Source: Campylorhamphus procurvoides (Eukaryota; Chordata; Aves; Passeriformes; Dendrocolaptidae). Taken from it: a stretch of DNA of 64,000 nucleotides. How positions within the stretch are numbered: the first letter of the stretch is position 1; every line of letters starts with the position of its first letter. Shown one piece after another: positions 13,257 through 25,658 of this stretch. The notes below the pieces were generated by a model that saw nothing but the letters and a program-made list of their open reading frames with translations, was not told the DNA's origin and did no database searches. Made by a program: the position numbers and the translations under genes. Location: NCBI GenBank assembly GCA_013396655.1, contig WBMV01000785.1, forward strand, positions 186,001 to 250,000, read 5' to 3'.

Positions 13257-13417
13257 CTTGGAATTCAATAAGTTAGTTGACATGAATTCAGGATAAGAAT
13301 TGGCTCTGAGTGCTGGTTTGGTCTTGCTGAGGCACAAAGCAGGGCTGGGCACACATTATGGCTGGATGAGTCACCACGTGCCATCCACCAAATAAGAAAA
13401 AAAAATAAAAATTAAGA

Positions 13418-13735
13418 GGACTTACAAGAAGGTTGGAGAGGAACTTTTCATGAGGGTGATAGGACAACACAGATTGGCCTTAAGCTGAAAGAGAGTAGGT
13501 TTAAACAAGATATCAGGAAGAAATGATTCTCTGTGAGAGTGGTGAGGTGCTGGAACAGGTTGACCAGAGAGGTTGTGGGGTCCCCATCCCCAGCGGTGTT
13601 CAAGGCCAGGCTGGATTTGGCTCTTAGCAACCTGATCCAGTGGAATGCATAGCTGCCCATGGCAGGGAGTTTGAAACTAGGCAATCTCTAAGGTCCCTTC
13701 CAAACTAAAGCATTCTATGGTTCTATGATTATATG
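13418..13735 (+). mobile_element. CR1 LINE, 5'-truncated 3' end
   Basis: A plus-strand CR1 3' end of about 320 bases. It shows 'gtgaggtgctggaacagg', then 'gtgttcaaggccaggctgga', then 'aaggtcccttccaaac', and finishes with tattctatggttctatgatt-like tail units. It matches the avian CR1 subfamily whose 3' part reads '...caaggccagg(t/c)tggatggggctctgagcaacctg'. Only the last portion of the element is present. The open frame on the opposite strand (13448-13684) is an antisense artefact. Confidence 0.92.
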
Positions 13736-14032
13736 AATTCAATTCTTGTGTCTCAATGTTCAGGTCAATTTATTACATATATTCTCAGCCTGCTGCTCTC
13801 GTAAGAATGAACACAACTACATCATTTATATGCTCTTTTTCTTTCTCCTACAGATGGCTGTATTATAACTCAGAAAGCACCTAGGAATATTCTTCCAGGC
13901 CAAATGTGGAATGTAGGAGGCAAGCAGAAAAACTTCAATTCTCTTCAATGAGATAATGAACTTTAAGTTTCTGTAACCTTATATATGCTAACAAATATGA
14001 GCCAAAAAAATAATCTGCTAACAAACAGCATT

Positions 14033-14218
14033 GCTGTGGACAGGGACGCCTTCCACTAGGCCAGGTTGCTCAGAGCTCCATCTAAACAGCTACAGAAATG
14101 GGGTATCCACAGCGTCTCCATGCAACCCGTTCCAGTGCCTCACCACCCTAACAGAAAAGAATTTTTTCCTAATATCTAATCTGAACCTAAACCACATCCA
14201 GCTTTTTAGTTCCTGTCC
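14033..14218 (-). mobile_element. CR1 LINE fragment on the minus strand, lacking its 3' tail
   Basis: On the plus strand the order is the inverted CR1 3' region: 'gacagggacgccttccact', 'ccaggttgctcagagc', 'tccagtgcctcaccacc', 'ttttttcctaatatctaatc'. The terminal part with the tail and the 'ttggaagggac' motif is missing. CR1 insertions normally keep the 3' end and lose the 5' end, so loss of the 3' end implies a later deletion or rearrangement. It lies only about 300 bases from the plus-strand copy at 13418-13735. Confidence 0.88.
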
Positions 14219-15936
14219 ATTTGAACTTGGGAGAGAACAGCTGCAGCTGATAGTCTTGGTTGGTGACTACTGTCTGGGGATGGAGGGGTCTGTTCTTAGG
14301 TTGGTTATATGAATAAGCTGTTTCCAACAGATGGCACATCAGCTGATGCCATCTGCAAATACCCTACATGGAGTCTTTTAGGACAAAAAAGAACATAGTT
14401 TTATAAAAAAAATTATTAAAATCACTCTATCAAAGGTAGGAGAAATGTCTTATCATTTTTTATTTTTTTTGTGTGTGTGTGGAACAATTTATTGAAACCT
14501 ATAGGTGTTTGCACTGAATATTTGTAGTTTCAAACTTAGACAGCTGGACTTCAATTTCTAAATGGGGGTCTTTGTTCTTGAATATATTGGGTGTGTGTTT
14601 CAAGACTACTGCACCTTAAAGTAGTTCCTGTTCATTAACAGAACTTATATTTTGTTACTTATGATGCTGTTAAGTATAAGAGTTGGTGGAAGACTCGAGG
14701 TAATTATATTCTCCATTATTCTGAGTCACTTCTCTTCACAAGGCTTTTGTGGTATGGATTTAAATTTTTGTATGAAGATAATTTTGGGCCAGACTAGCCT
14801 CTTCCTAAATTTCAAAACAGCAAAACAGGACATCAGTGCGAAAGTTGTTTCTGTATATATGTGAGAAGTGGACTGATACAGATGTTACAGTGATTAACCG
14901 CATTGCTTAATCAGTAACGCCTTGTACTGAGCCTAGAGAGCAGAATTAGGTGTTCACATAGCACAGCAACACTTCTAAAATACGTGGAAAACTCTAATTC
15001 TGGCCAATAGGGAAGTTGAAAGACTATATTATACTGTGTAGGAATACGAAGTTTTCCTTATAGAAAGCTCAGAATTCTGAATGCAACTTAACCTACTAAA
15101 TTTTGATCTGCTATTTGAACCTTAACTACCCGTCAGAAAAAGCAAACCTTAGAGGAAGTGTACTGAGCATACACAAAATTTGTTTTTCTAGGGTGAATAG
15201 ACAGCAATATTGTTACAAAATTATTTTTGTATTTCCTTCTTATGTGAGTAATTATTTTTTTAATTATTGAATGAGGCTTTCATGTTTCTCAGGCTGTTCA
15301 AGAACCTCCCACTCTCACAGTCCGTAGAGATTTGCAGCCAGCTTTACTCAGAGGACATTCCAGACCTGTCACTGCACAGCTGCTCTTGGCAGTCAGCCCT
15401 CTATACAAGGGCTTTGCCAAACCATTGCTTGGACCCCCCAGCCACTCTGCTGAAACAATAGTTAATACTGTGACTTTTGCACAACGCTAAATATTTTTTG
15501 GCCTTAGAATTAATTTGTTTACTTCAGTTATAAAATGTCCTGTAGCTTTAACATAACTGGATTTACTTTTGCACCCTATTGTGTAAACTGCCATTGACAT
15601 CATATATTCCAGATGTAGGCTGGTAGGTAGCATAAGCTTTAAAGTCTGAGCTGGTGATAAAAAAAATTCATTACATTTGTTTAGTTGCATGCTTGCTCTT
15701 TAACATGGAGTTATCCACTTCAGAGAGCCTTCCCTTTCTACATCTTCGAAGTACTTGCTTCAACTATGAACAACTCAAAGAAATAGGATAATAAATCTTA
15801 TCTGGAAGAGGTTTCTTTCCTGTTCCTTTGATATTGAATTCCAAAGTGGTAATTGCATGTGTCAGGTCCTGAAGTGTTTGATTACAACCAGTGAAAAGCA
15901 GAAAGGTGTGTATTTCTTTTTGTCCTTTTCTTGACT
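14219..15936. other. Unassigned AT-rich sequence
   Basis: No gene or known repeat recognised. There is a short GT run near 14470. Open frames at 14652-14864 and 15267-15461 carry no identifiable motif. Confidence 0.55.
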
Positions 15937-16054
15937 TCATAGAAACATAGGACATTTTGGGTTGGAAGGGACCTTTGAAGGTCATCTAGTCCCACCTGTC
16001 TGTCAAGGACAAGGACACCTTGTTCAAAGTCACATACAACCTGATCCTGAACAA
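15937..16054 (-). mobile_element. Short CR1 LINE 3' end on the minus strand
   Basis: This is the last 120 or so bases of a CR1 in reverse orientation. The inverted tail 'tcatagaaacatag' is followed by 'gggttggaagggacctttg' and 'aaggtcatctagtccca', the standard avian CR1 signature. It then degrades through 'caaggacaccttgttc'. It is a severely 5'-truncated copy with no coding capacity. Confidence 0.93.
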
Positions 16055-17987
16055 TTAAACTTACAAACTTCCCATTCCATGTGAATGCCAAGAAGTTTAA
16101 TGCAGGTTCTTATAAGGCATTTAAAAAAACCAAAAACAGATTGGAAATTATCTTTGAAAAAACTATGACAGATCTTGGAGGTTTGGGGCATTTCCAGCAT
16201 CTATGCTTTGTAATTTTTTATCATCCTCTAAAGCTGGAGCATTTGGAACCAAGGTCCTAGGGATTCTCTCTCTACAAGTAAAAAAATACTCTGAAAAAAG
16301 TGACAACAATGTTTTGAGAATTTCAACACAATTTAATTCTAAAATTTATGATAGATTCTGTCTTTTTTCATACAGAGGAAACTAACTCTCTTGTTTAACA
16401 CTTTTATTTGTTTTAAAGTGAATGTAGTCCTGGTGAAAAGAAAAACTAGGAAGACCTCAGAAATCTTTTTTGCCTCTAGCAAGAAGAACACAAGGCAATA
16501 ACAGTGAAATCTTGCCCTCTACCAGTATGGGGTCAAGAGATTATATTTGGCCCTAACTGACCAACATGCCTCAATGTGCCTTATAACTGTGATGGTATGC
16601 ATAAATGCTGGGAGGGAATCCCTGCCCCTTTTTTCCTTGTTTGAGCTGTCTATTTCTCCACCATGAGTTTCATCCATGTTCTGTGTTCTATTCACAGAGG
16701 GGACCTTTTTAAGGCCAGACTCAAGTTAACCTTTTAGGAAGAGAACAATCTTTGTTGTGCAGGGATTTTTTATCAATATTGATCTAAACGGCTGTTCTTA
16801 GGGATGTCTTAGACAATATAGGTTAGTGTGAAGTAAATTGTTTTAATAGCAGTTACTGCAATGTATGTGGGCTTCTGAAGCTGGAAACTGAAGTTTAAAC
16901 TCTTTGCAACCGCTAAGATATTGCTTAGACCTTTCTCTCAATTGCTATGGTACCATTGTCTTTATTTGTTCTTAGTACTTTAGTACCTTACATGTGGTTA
17001 TTTTAGTTTTATGGACTATAAAAGAGAAACACATTCTAAATCAGATGAATTCTTTAAACAAAAATACACTATTTCATAGACTTTTTATTTTTAGGCAGGG
17101 ACCTAATAAGGTTTACCTTCCAGTAAGACTCTGCCTGTGTCATTTGGATCTTGCCTAATTAGCTTTTGAGCTTTCTTGTTGTAGTACTAAAATCAGAAGC
17201 CTGGCATGAAGTAAGTGATTATTTTTATTTCATTTGGTCAAATTGCAAATTCCCTAATATCTCCAAGTTGTCACCTCTACTGCCAATCCAAATGGAACAT
17301 CATGATACAAAAAATTTAAAAGACAATTACCAGGCACAGTTTTCTCCAAAACAGAGTTTAGTTCACATAGAACAGGATGACTCAACCTTCCGTGACAGAA
17401 AGTTTAGTGATTCTTTCACTGGGGAATCAGAAAATTCTCAGAATGCACTTTTATACCACCTTCTGTAATGCAGGATTTTTTTTTCCTTATACAGCTTATC
17501 CTGTTTGTCACTCACAACTTCCAACCTGTGATTAAATATACAATCATTACCTATTTATTGACTCAGTCAGAAAGGAATCCATGGTCCTGCTACTTAAGTG
17601 ACCTTTTACAGCTGTGCTGATGTCTTTGTTGTTCTGACTTCAAGTCTAAAACACAACAGATGTTTACTAGAATTCCTTTTGTGCTTTTTTTTATCATTAT
17701 TGGCATTTTTTCATTTATGTCCATGAAGACTTTGAATTAAATGGCAGTCTAAGTCTCAGAAGACTGCAGAATTATCTGAAATATTGTAAACTACTTTTTA
17801 CTCTTTATGAAAATGAAGAGACACTAAGGCTATTTTGTCTATATTCCAAATCTTAAGAGATTCCCTTAGGCTTTCACACATGTTCAGTCAGTTTCTCTTT
17901 TAGATATTAAAAATCCATAAAATTCCATGCATCACTGACACACTAGTTCTAAATTTTTTTTAAGAGAGTTTAAGAAAATTGACCTAA
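16055..17987. other. Unassigned AT-rich sequence
   Basis: No gene or repeat is recognised. An open frame at 17166-17468 reads 100 codons but opens with TTG; its first in-frame ATG is near 17292, leaving about 58 codons rich in polar residues. I recognise no domain and see no clear splice signals. Confidence 0.5.
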
Positions 17988-19092
17988 ACCTGTGTGAGAT
18001 TTGCTGCTCCAGCTGGATCCCTATAAATCTGTGAGGCCTGATGGGATTCATCCCAGAATCCCTAAAGAGTTGGCTGATCATTGCAAAACCTATCTTGATA
18101 GTTTTTGAGTTTTCTTGGGAATCGAGAGAGGTCCCAGGTGACTGGTGAACATTGTCCTGATTTTCAAGGGCAAGAATGAGGATGCCTGGAATCTACAGGC
18201 CTGTCAGTCTCACTTCAGTGCCCAGTAAAATCATGGAAAAATTATTCTGGGAAGTATTGAATTACATTTGGAGGACAATGTAGTCATTGGTCACAACCAG
18301 GGTGGCTTCATGAAAGTCCTGCTTATTCAACACAATTTCCTTCTAATCCAATACATGTAATTGTTTTTCACTTCTGCAAATCTTTCAATACTGTCTCTTC
18401 CAGTATCCTGTTGGACAAAATGTCCAGCTAAATAACTGTGTTATGTGATGGGTGAGCAACTGGCTCACAGGTGAGGCACAAAGAGTTATAGTGAAAGGGG
18501 TAACATCAGGTTGGTGACCAGTCACTAGTGGGGTTCTGCAGGGCTTCATCCTCAGCCCAGGTCTCTTCCACATCCTTCATTAGCGACCTGGATGCAGCAC
18601 TCAAAGGAATACTATGTAATTTTGCTAATGGCACTAAATTGGGATGAGCTGTTGACTCCTTTGAGGACAGTGAGGCCCTACAGAAAGACCTCAGCAAATT
18701 AGAGAGGTGTGCAATTCCCAACCGTGTGAAGTTCCACAAGGGCAAGTTCAGGATTCTGCACTGGGGACAGGGCAATCCTGGTTGTGTGTATAGGCTGAGG
18801 AATGAGAGGTTGGTAAGGGACCTGGGGGTCCTGGTTGACAGAAAATTGAATATGATTCAGCAGTGCCCTGGCAGCCAGGAGGGCCGACCGTGTCCTGGGG
18901 GGCATCAGGCACAGCATCACCCGCCAGTCGAGGGAGGGGATTGTCCCACTCTGCTCTTCAGTGGTGTGGCCTCACCTTGAATATTGTGCGCAGTTTTGGG
19001 TGCCACAATATAGGAAAGACATTAAGCTATTAGAGACTGTCCTAAGAAAGGCAACCAAGATGATGAAGGGTCTGGAGGAGAAGCTGAACACG
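17988..19092 (+). mobile_element. CR1 LINE ORF2 segment (reverse transcriptase), inactive
   Basis: About 1.1 kb of CR1 ORF2, the protein with endonuclease and reverse-transcriptase domains that copies the element at a nicked target. It starts in the region just before the RT domain ('tccagctggatccctata'). It runs through the 'ggcctgtcagtctcacttca' block and ends inside the C-terminal domain ('ggcaaccaagatgatgaagg'). A frame at 18726-18980 still reads MKFHKGKFRILHWGQGNPG, typical of CR1. The catalytic FADD box has become FANG near 18625, and the upstream motif A aspartate appears to be lost. The 3' end (about 0.5 kb) is missing, replaced abruptly by an antisense fragment. Subfamily appears the same as 708-1088. 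Confidence 0.92.
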
Positions 19093-19290
19093 GCCTCCTA
19101 AGCTCTGTCATTCAGCCTATTCTCAAAACACCTCACTGTCCACTCATCTAGCCCACAGTTCTGGCACTTGCCTGTGAGGGTATCATGAGAGACTGTCAAA
19201 AGCCTTGCTCAAGTCCAGGTAGACAAGACTCACTGCTCTCATCTATCCAGTTGTAGGAGTCAATCAGGTTAAACACAACAGCTAGATCTC
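19093..19290 (-). mobile_element. CR1 LINE reverse-transcriptase fragment, antisense
   Basis: Read on the minus strand, this encodes the CR1 RT motif A region. VYLDLSKAFD is legible (near 19210-19240), followed after a frame break by HDTLTGKCQNCGLDEWTV. This is an internal piece of ORF2 without a 3' tail, in the opposite orientation to the CR1 it abuts at about 19093. Head-to-head joining of two internal pieces suggests inversion or deletion after insertion rather than a simple insertion. Confidence 0.85.
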
Positions 19291-21135
19291 CAGGAAAAAA
19301 CAGTCAAACATCTAGGCAAATATAGGATTTATTAGGGGAAGCATTTTCAAAAGAATATATTCTTTTTTTTTTTTTTCACACAGCCTGGATTCCATATTCA
19401 AAATGAAAAAATATGTACAGTTCTGCTCCTCCATGTTTGCGGAAACTTAGGGAACTGTAAAAAAATTACAGTTTATCAAATCTAGCAAAACATAAGTGGA
19501 GAAGATGGATGGATTTTTCTTGAAGCATAGCCAGAATAAGCATCAGTGAGGAGGAAAGAAACACACAACGTAGAGAATAAAGCATGAATTTAGACTGGAA
19601 GTTAAAAAGTTTCTGACTCTCAAAAGAGTAAGTTTCTGAAACAATCAATGAGAACATAAGGAGGATAAGTATGATGCCGTTGCCCTCAGGCCAGTTACAC
19701 CGATTTGCTGAGCTTTTTAACTTTGCATTTGTGTAATATAAATAGAAAGCAAGGAAGAGGTTAAAGATGAAAACTTAAAGGAATGTGTCTCAGAATTTTT
19801 TTAAACAAGCATGCTTTATTTCTTAGGAATGAGGAGTAACATGGAAAAGCTTTATGTAAATATGCAGAGTTAAACATTAAGCCAGTAGCAGTTCCTTCAT
19901 TGGAAATCTGAAAGATCACAAAATTAACATAAATATTACCGGTAGGTGAAATTTATTAATCTAGATTTATACAGCACCTTCTATCTCAAAGGATCTTTAA
20001 AATCTCTTTAGACCTCACCAAACTAGTAGCCTCTGTGAAAACCTAGATATCCAAATTGAAGTATACTCATATTTAGGAAAGGTTTTGGTGAAGATCCTGG
20101 TTTCTGCCCCCACACAGAAAACAACCACTTTGAGTCTGTTCAGTCTTTAAACTTTAAAATACAGTTTAGGTACTCTCATCTTCTTTATTAGACTTGTTAT
20201 AATCCTGCAATCCCCTTTTTTGAGATGGAATATGCAGATGTAATAAAGATATTAACATTACTTTGGACTATAGAATTGTATATTTTCCCCCATTAATTCC
20301 TGTCTCGTTCCTTATAAAGTCTGACATCTTACTTGGTTTTTTTGTCAGCTGCTGAACATGAACAGGGATTTTCTCTGACCATGCAGTTAAAACTTTGAAT
20401 GTGACTGTACACACTTACAGAGTAGTGGTTTTCATTGTAATTTTATTTTTCCCTTTCCTTTTCACTCCTTGTTTGCATGTGATACAAAATCACTTCCTGT
20501 TTGTCTTGGTATTCAGGTAACTCACAAAACTCAAGAGGATTCCAGCATGGACCAAGGCTGCCTTTCTATCTAAAATACTCAGTACAAAACTTCTTAGTCT
20601 CTCTCATTTCCTGTGTGTTCTAAACTCTGATTTATGTCTAACTCATAGGCATTTGAGGCTCTTGAGAAAACTTTAAGTGGCAGCTTGCTTTTGACTCACA
20701 ATGAAATATGATGTATACTATTTATTTATTTAGCCATGGGTTTACCTGTGCTGCAGTAGTCCCTGGGAACACTGAGGTGCTAGCCAGTGTATGGAAGTAG
20801 AAAACGAGGACCCAAACACCTGAGAAGGTAAGAAGTGGGAAAAGAGAGCCTGTTGAAGAGAGAGATTGCTGGAGAATTGAAGAGAGTTGATCAGCCAGTG
20901 TCAGGACAGTAGCTGTTGGCACAATAGACCAGTACCTAAACAAGGAAGATCTGATCCGTGGCGGAGGATGCAAGGGGAAAAGCACTCTTAGGCCAGACAA
21001 GGTAGCTGCTAAAGCAATGTCATAAATGAAGAAGGAAATAAATGGTTTTCATCTTTCTGAGACCCAGATACTAAAAATAATAAACTTTCAAGAAAATCTG
21101 GATAACTACAGTTTTATTAGTCATGGCCAAGCTGC

Positions 21136-21440
21136 TAAGAGAGAACCAGAGAAGCAAAGATGAGAAATGGACAGGTGTAAAGAGAGGAAAGGTAATAAGA
21201 CAGATATGGAAGTAGAATAGGAACGGTGAACCAGGGAGGATGTGGAAGGAAAAAAGTGAAGACTAGCAATGTGAGAAGGAGGTAATAAAAGAAGGGTATG
21301 GAAATGAAACTTGAATTTTTGCTGCTGGGAGAAGGCAGGGCGATTAAGATAAAAAGCAGGTAACCATCAAGCTTAAATTCCACAAAGCATAGGGAAATAG
21401 GGAGGAAAGAGTAATAAAGAGGAAAAAACTGGGATCAATA
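21136..21440 (+). repeat. Purine-rich block
   Basis: The plus strand here is strongly enriched in A and G, with repeated gagaa, ggaag and aagga words but no fixed period. It is a strand-asymmetric, low-complexity stretch. I do not recognise an element in it. Confidence 0.6.
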
Positions 21441-22577
21441 TGGGGAATCTGGAAATGACTGTCCAAATGTCAGCTGCAGGAGGGATCAGAAGAATCTGAG
21501 CACACTATGAAAATTTTAAAAACTGGGCAGCACAGTAAAGGTGCTCCTGTGCAGACCTGCTAGGTAGCTGTTTTGTCAACCATAATTTTCTTGTCCATGA
21601 CTGAATCATATTTTTCCTAGTTGAAAAGAAAAAAAACTGAGATGTTTTCTTGAGAATCTAGCTGATGACAATGTATTTACTGAACTTCTCACAAAAATCA
21701 TCACATAAATATTTGACTCTGATTTTGATTTCAGCAAGTTTATTTCCAAGAATTTGATTTATAGATAAAATTTCATGTACTAAGTCTCCAAGCAAAACAA
21801 CCAAACTGAGAATATAGGAGAGGCAAAGTTAATGCCCTTTGTTGTAAGATATTATTTTCAACTACTCTTTTTTCATTTTTAGGATATAAATCCCAGAAAC
21901 TAGAAGCAGGAGAACATCCTTTCAGTTACAATAATTTGCATTTCAAATTCAACTTCTTCTACTCCCCTGAGAAATTCCTTGATGAAGTTTTGATAAATAA
22001 AGTTCTGCAAAGCAGTGCAAAATCTGAATTTAAAAATTTAAAGTAATGTAAGACTATTCAGGCTAATATAAATGTATTGTACCACTTGTAGTCTGATTTA
22101 AGTGATTGCATAATGCTGAGACTTTGTTTATATCTGTGGAGTAAATTCCTGACTAGTAAGGGAGACCTGAATCAATTGAAACATTTCTAAATTTTTCCAC
22201 AGTCATATTTTTAGAGAATGAACTGTTGGCCATAACTAGGAATGCAAGGAAATGAACAGGTTCCACCTTCCATCATTTCAGAGCTGAGCTGCTGTCTGCT
22301 TGACAACTGAGCTCAGATTTTACTTGCCACTGAGCTTGATGAAAATAAGTGTAAAATATATTAACTCTTTTGCTTTCTACTTCTGGATCAAAATCTCATT
22401 ACTTAAAAATAGTGTTGCTGAAACATTTTGAAATCACTTGCCTGTAATAAGTGTCCTTGTTACCTGAAACCAGTTCTAATTCTAGCAGCAGCTGAAAGAA
22501 GTGCAATTTCAGGAGTGTGAACTGGTGCAACTGAGATTATAAACTGGCACCGTACCATGCCCTCTCTAGTGCATGAA

Positions 22578-22601
22578 AGCCAGAGAAAGTTTTCTCTGGC
22601 T
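22578..22601. repeat. Perfect 11-bp inverted repeat (tight hairpin)
   Basis: The arm agccagagaaa (22578-22588) is followed by two bases and the exact reverse complement tttctctggct (22591-22601). It lies in sequence without a recognisable repeat. It is too short for a microRNA precursor; a protein-binding dyad or chance are the alternatives. Confidence 0.85.
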
Positions 22602-24381
22602 AAGGACATAGTAACCAACATGTCAGGGCCTTATCCTGGCTTTTCTCTTGTTTGTGCATTTTGCACATTCTTTTTATGAGTTTCCACAGAGCATATATGA
22701 GGACCCTATTCTTTCTTGAGGAATGAAGAAACCTTTCAAACACTGTTAGCAGGCTATAAATTTTCCTACTTTTTCATGTCATCTAATTTTAATAACCAAA
22801 TAAATTCTCGTAACCTGTAGGAAGTAAACGGTGATGAGCTGTAAGTTTTGCGGCCCTGCCATAGAGGAAGCAGTCAGTAAATAGGGGAGATGAGAAGTTG
22901 CTCAGTGAAAAACAAGGTCAGTGAAATGACACCGAACAGAACAATATTTGGGAAGTGAGCTCTGCACAAAATAAATTGAATATACTAATGTACAAGCTTG
23001 GTAAAGGAATCCTAACTGTGTACATAAAATATTTCCTTGATCAATAGTCAACAGCTCTGGTTTCTGTTTAAATTCCTCCCTCTATACTCATGCATCTAGG
23101 AAACCAGATCGGAAAAGATTCTATTTCTGACGTTACCAGATTTACTGGAACCAACAGAAACACATTTACTGTGAAGAAACTCTTTCTGAAAGAGACAGTG
23201 ACGGTGTCATGCCAGGTGGGGAGGACACTGTTAGTCTGTGTCAGAGCCTTCATAGAAAGGGTAGCTGAAAAGGTCAGGATGCATTGAAGAAGCACGATGT
23301 TTTTTTCCCCAGACATACCACCTGTTTAACATGACAAATTGCACCAAGCTTGAATATCAGACATGCACAAATGGCAATGGTTGACAATTTAGGCCTAGAT
23401 CTTCACTCACAAACACCTGATATACGTGGCCTGGAAATATCCATATGAGTAATTCTTGCCTTGACGAACCCAGAGAACTACTGCTCTCTACAGGGAAGAT
23501 AAGGGCATAAAGTGGCCCTGACTGTGGTCTAACTGCAGTGCCCTGGTATGTCTGTCTCATTTTGCCAACCTGTTTTGAAATGTGAGTAACATGTCATCTG
23601 AAGAAACTGGTTCTGACTTCAGTCCTGGGGTATATTCAGGAGACTCTTTTCTCCTTACTAAACAAACAAAGGGAGTGAAAGTTTTAAGAAAGGTATCTAA
23701 ATATATCCATCAATTGATGAACATGCTCATTTTGTTACTTGAAGACAATAGGCAACTCCTCATTGAACGAATGATAGAGTAAACGGAGCGTTTAACTAGG
23801 AATTGTTTTTGTGGGAAGCTGTAGTTGTGGTTGTGGAATAAAAGAAATTCTTTGAATACTCAGAAAACATTAATCATTGACATCTAAAGAAGAAAAGTGT
23901 TCAGTTATGTTTATGGAAGGCATTGTTGAGTACCACAGCTTGTTATAAAACATGGAAGAAAGCAAATTTCAACAAACCGCAATAAAAGGGAGATATTTTC
24001 TTACATTACAAACTTTTGAGAGAGCTCATTTCTGCTTTTTGGGAACAAGTATTTCTTTCTCCATTTTTAACCTTCCAGTAGGATAAAGGTACTGCAAAAA
24101 ATAATTAGATAGGCAGCACTAAAACAGTGCATAATTACTTGACAAAACACAGACAAAGAAAGAGAGGTAAGATTGGAGGCAGAGGACATGACACCTCAAT
24201 GTAACCTGCAGTCATCAATAATAGATATTTTTGCTGTGCATACTTTCTCACAAGTAAAATAATACAAAATAAGTCAGACCAAGCTAAAAGCATTGAGCTT
24301 TTTTGGACTTCCATATAATGTCAATTTTGAGAAATGTTGCTTCTGAGCTAAGGTCAACAAAGAAATATAACATGCACATCC

Positions 24382-25658
24382 CCCTGGAAGCTATGCTAAG
24401 GTGCATGGAAAATAAGGATTGGTGACAGCCAGCATGGTTTCACCAAGGGAAAATCATGCCTGACAAATTTTATGACTTTCTATGATGCCGTGACAGTGTT
24501 GGTGGATACAGGAAATAACTGATGTAGTCTACTTGGACTTGTGCAAAGCATTTGAAACTGTCTCACAAGACATCCTTGTCCCCAAACTGGAGAGATGTAG
24601 ATTTTATGGATGGACTGATCAGTAGATAAAAAATTATCTGGATGGTCACATGCAAAGAGTTGCAGTCAACAGATCAATGTCCAAGTAGAGACCAGTAATG
24701 CATGGCATTCCTCAGTGGTCAGTTTTGGGACTGGCACTGTTTAATGTCTTTGTCAGTGACATGGACAGTGGGACCGAGTGCACCCTCAGCAAGTTTGCTG
24801 GTGACACCAAGCTGTGTGGTGCAGCTGACACATTGAAGAGAAGGGATGCCATCTAGAGGGGCCTGGACAGCCTTAAGAGGAGGGACTGTGAAAACCTCAT
24901 GAAGTTTGACAAGGTCGAGTACAAGGTCTTGTGTCTGGGTCAGGACAATCTGAAACAGGGATACAGGCCAGGTGAAGAATGGGTCAAAAGCAGCCCCGTA
25001 GAGAAGGACTTGAGAGCACTGTTTGAGAAGAAACTCAATATTACCCAGCAGTGCGTGTTTGTAGAGCAGAGAGCCAATCAGTCTGAGCTGCATCAAAAGA
25101 AGAATGTCCAGCAGATCAAGGGAGGTGATTCCTCCCATTCAACTCTCATGCAACCCCACTCTGAGTATTACATCCAGCCCTGGGTCTCCCACACATAAGG
25201 AGGACATGGACTTGCTGGAGTGAGTCCAGAGAAGGCCTATGAAGATGACCAGAGGTCTGAAATATCTCTCTTATGAAATCAGGATGAGAAAGTTGGATTC
25301 CTCCAGCTTGGAGAAGACTGAGGAGACACATAATTGCAGTCTTCCAATATCTGAAAGCATATACAGGAAAGCTGAAGAGGGAATTTTTACAAGAGCATGT
25401 AAGTGCTAGAACAAGGGGGAATGGTTTTAGACTGAAGGAGGGTGGGTTTAGATTAGATATTAGTCAGAAATTTTTTACTGTGAGGGTGCTGAGACACTGG
25501 AACACATTGCCCAGAGACACAGAGGATGCACCATCCCTGGAAGAGTTCCAGGCCAGGTTTGATGGGGCTTTGAGCAACCTGGTCTTGTGGAAGAGGGTTT
25601 AGGAACAAGATGATTTTTCAGGTCCCTTCTGACCCAAATCTTGCTATGCTTCTATATA
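24382..25658 (+). mobile_element. CR1 LINE, longest copy in the window, inactive
   Basis: This 5'-truncated CR1 of about 1.28 kb carries the second half of ORF2 and the 3' end. The RT motif A region reads [13 protein letters not shown] near 24525. The motif C box near 24790 reads KFAGDTK where an active copy has FADD. The stretch near 24900 reads MKFDKVEYKVLCLGQDN, the CR1 C-terminal domain. In-frame stops and frameshifts are frequent, for example near 24625 and 24855. The 3' end shows 'ggtcccttctgacccaaat' and a weak tctatgctt-like tail. Subfamily resembles the 13418-13735 copy. The 139-codon frame on the minus strand (24719-25138) is antisense to ORF2 and not a gene. Confidence 0.95.

Larger units (their letters stand above)
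4471..13417. other. Long stretch without a recognisable gene
   Basis: About 9 kb of AT-rich sequence with no recognisable exon, CR1 tail or RNA gene. Listed separately within it are a GC-rich hairpin (7036-7063), a GT-only tract (8479-8536), a TC microsatellite (9482-9506) and an AT-rich hairpin (13236-13256). A possible LTR remnant near 7270-7560 is discussed under findings. Scattered open frames of 60-98 codons have no coherent features. Confidence 0.55.
19291..24381. other. Long stretch without a recognisable gene
   Basis: About 5 kb with no exon or named repeat that I can support. It contains a poly-T run near 19363-19376, a purine-rich block (21136-21440) and a perfect hairpin (22578-22601). 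The frames at 20722-21000 and 21135-21383 are on the minus strand; the second is low complexity (Ser, Leu, Phe, Pro) because it is antisense to the purine-rich block. Confidence 0.55.

Noticed and set aside
17166..17468. A 100-codon frame with a polar C-terminal half that looked protein-like
   Set aside because: It opens with TTG, the first ATG leaves 58 codons, and no splice signals or family resemblance could be found. Kept only as a note in the region entry.
24719..25138. A 139-codon open frame on the minus strand
   Set aside because: It lies exactly antisense to CR1 ORF2, whose residues are readable on the plus strand. CR1 antisense frames of this kind are common and not genes.
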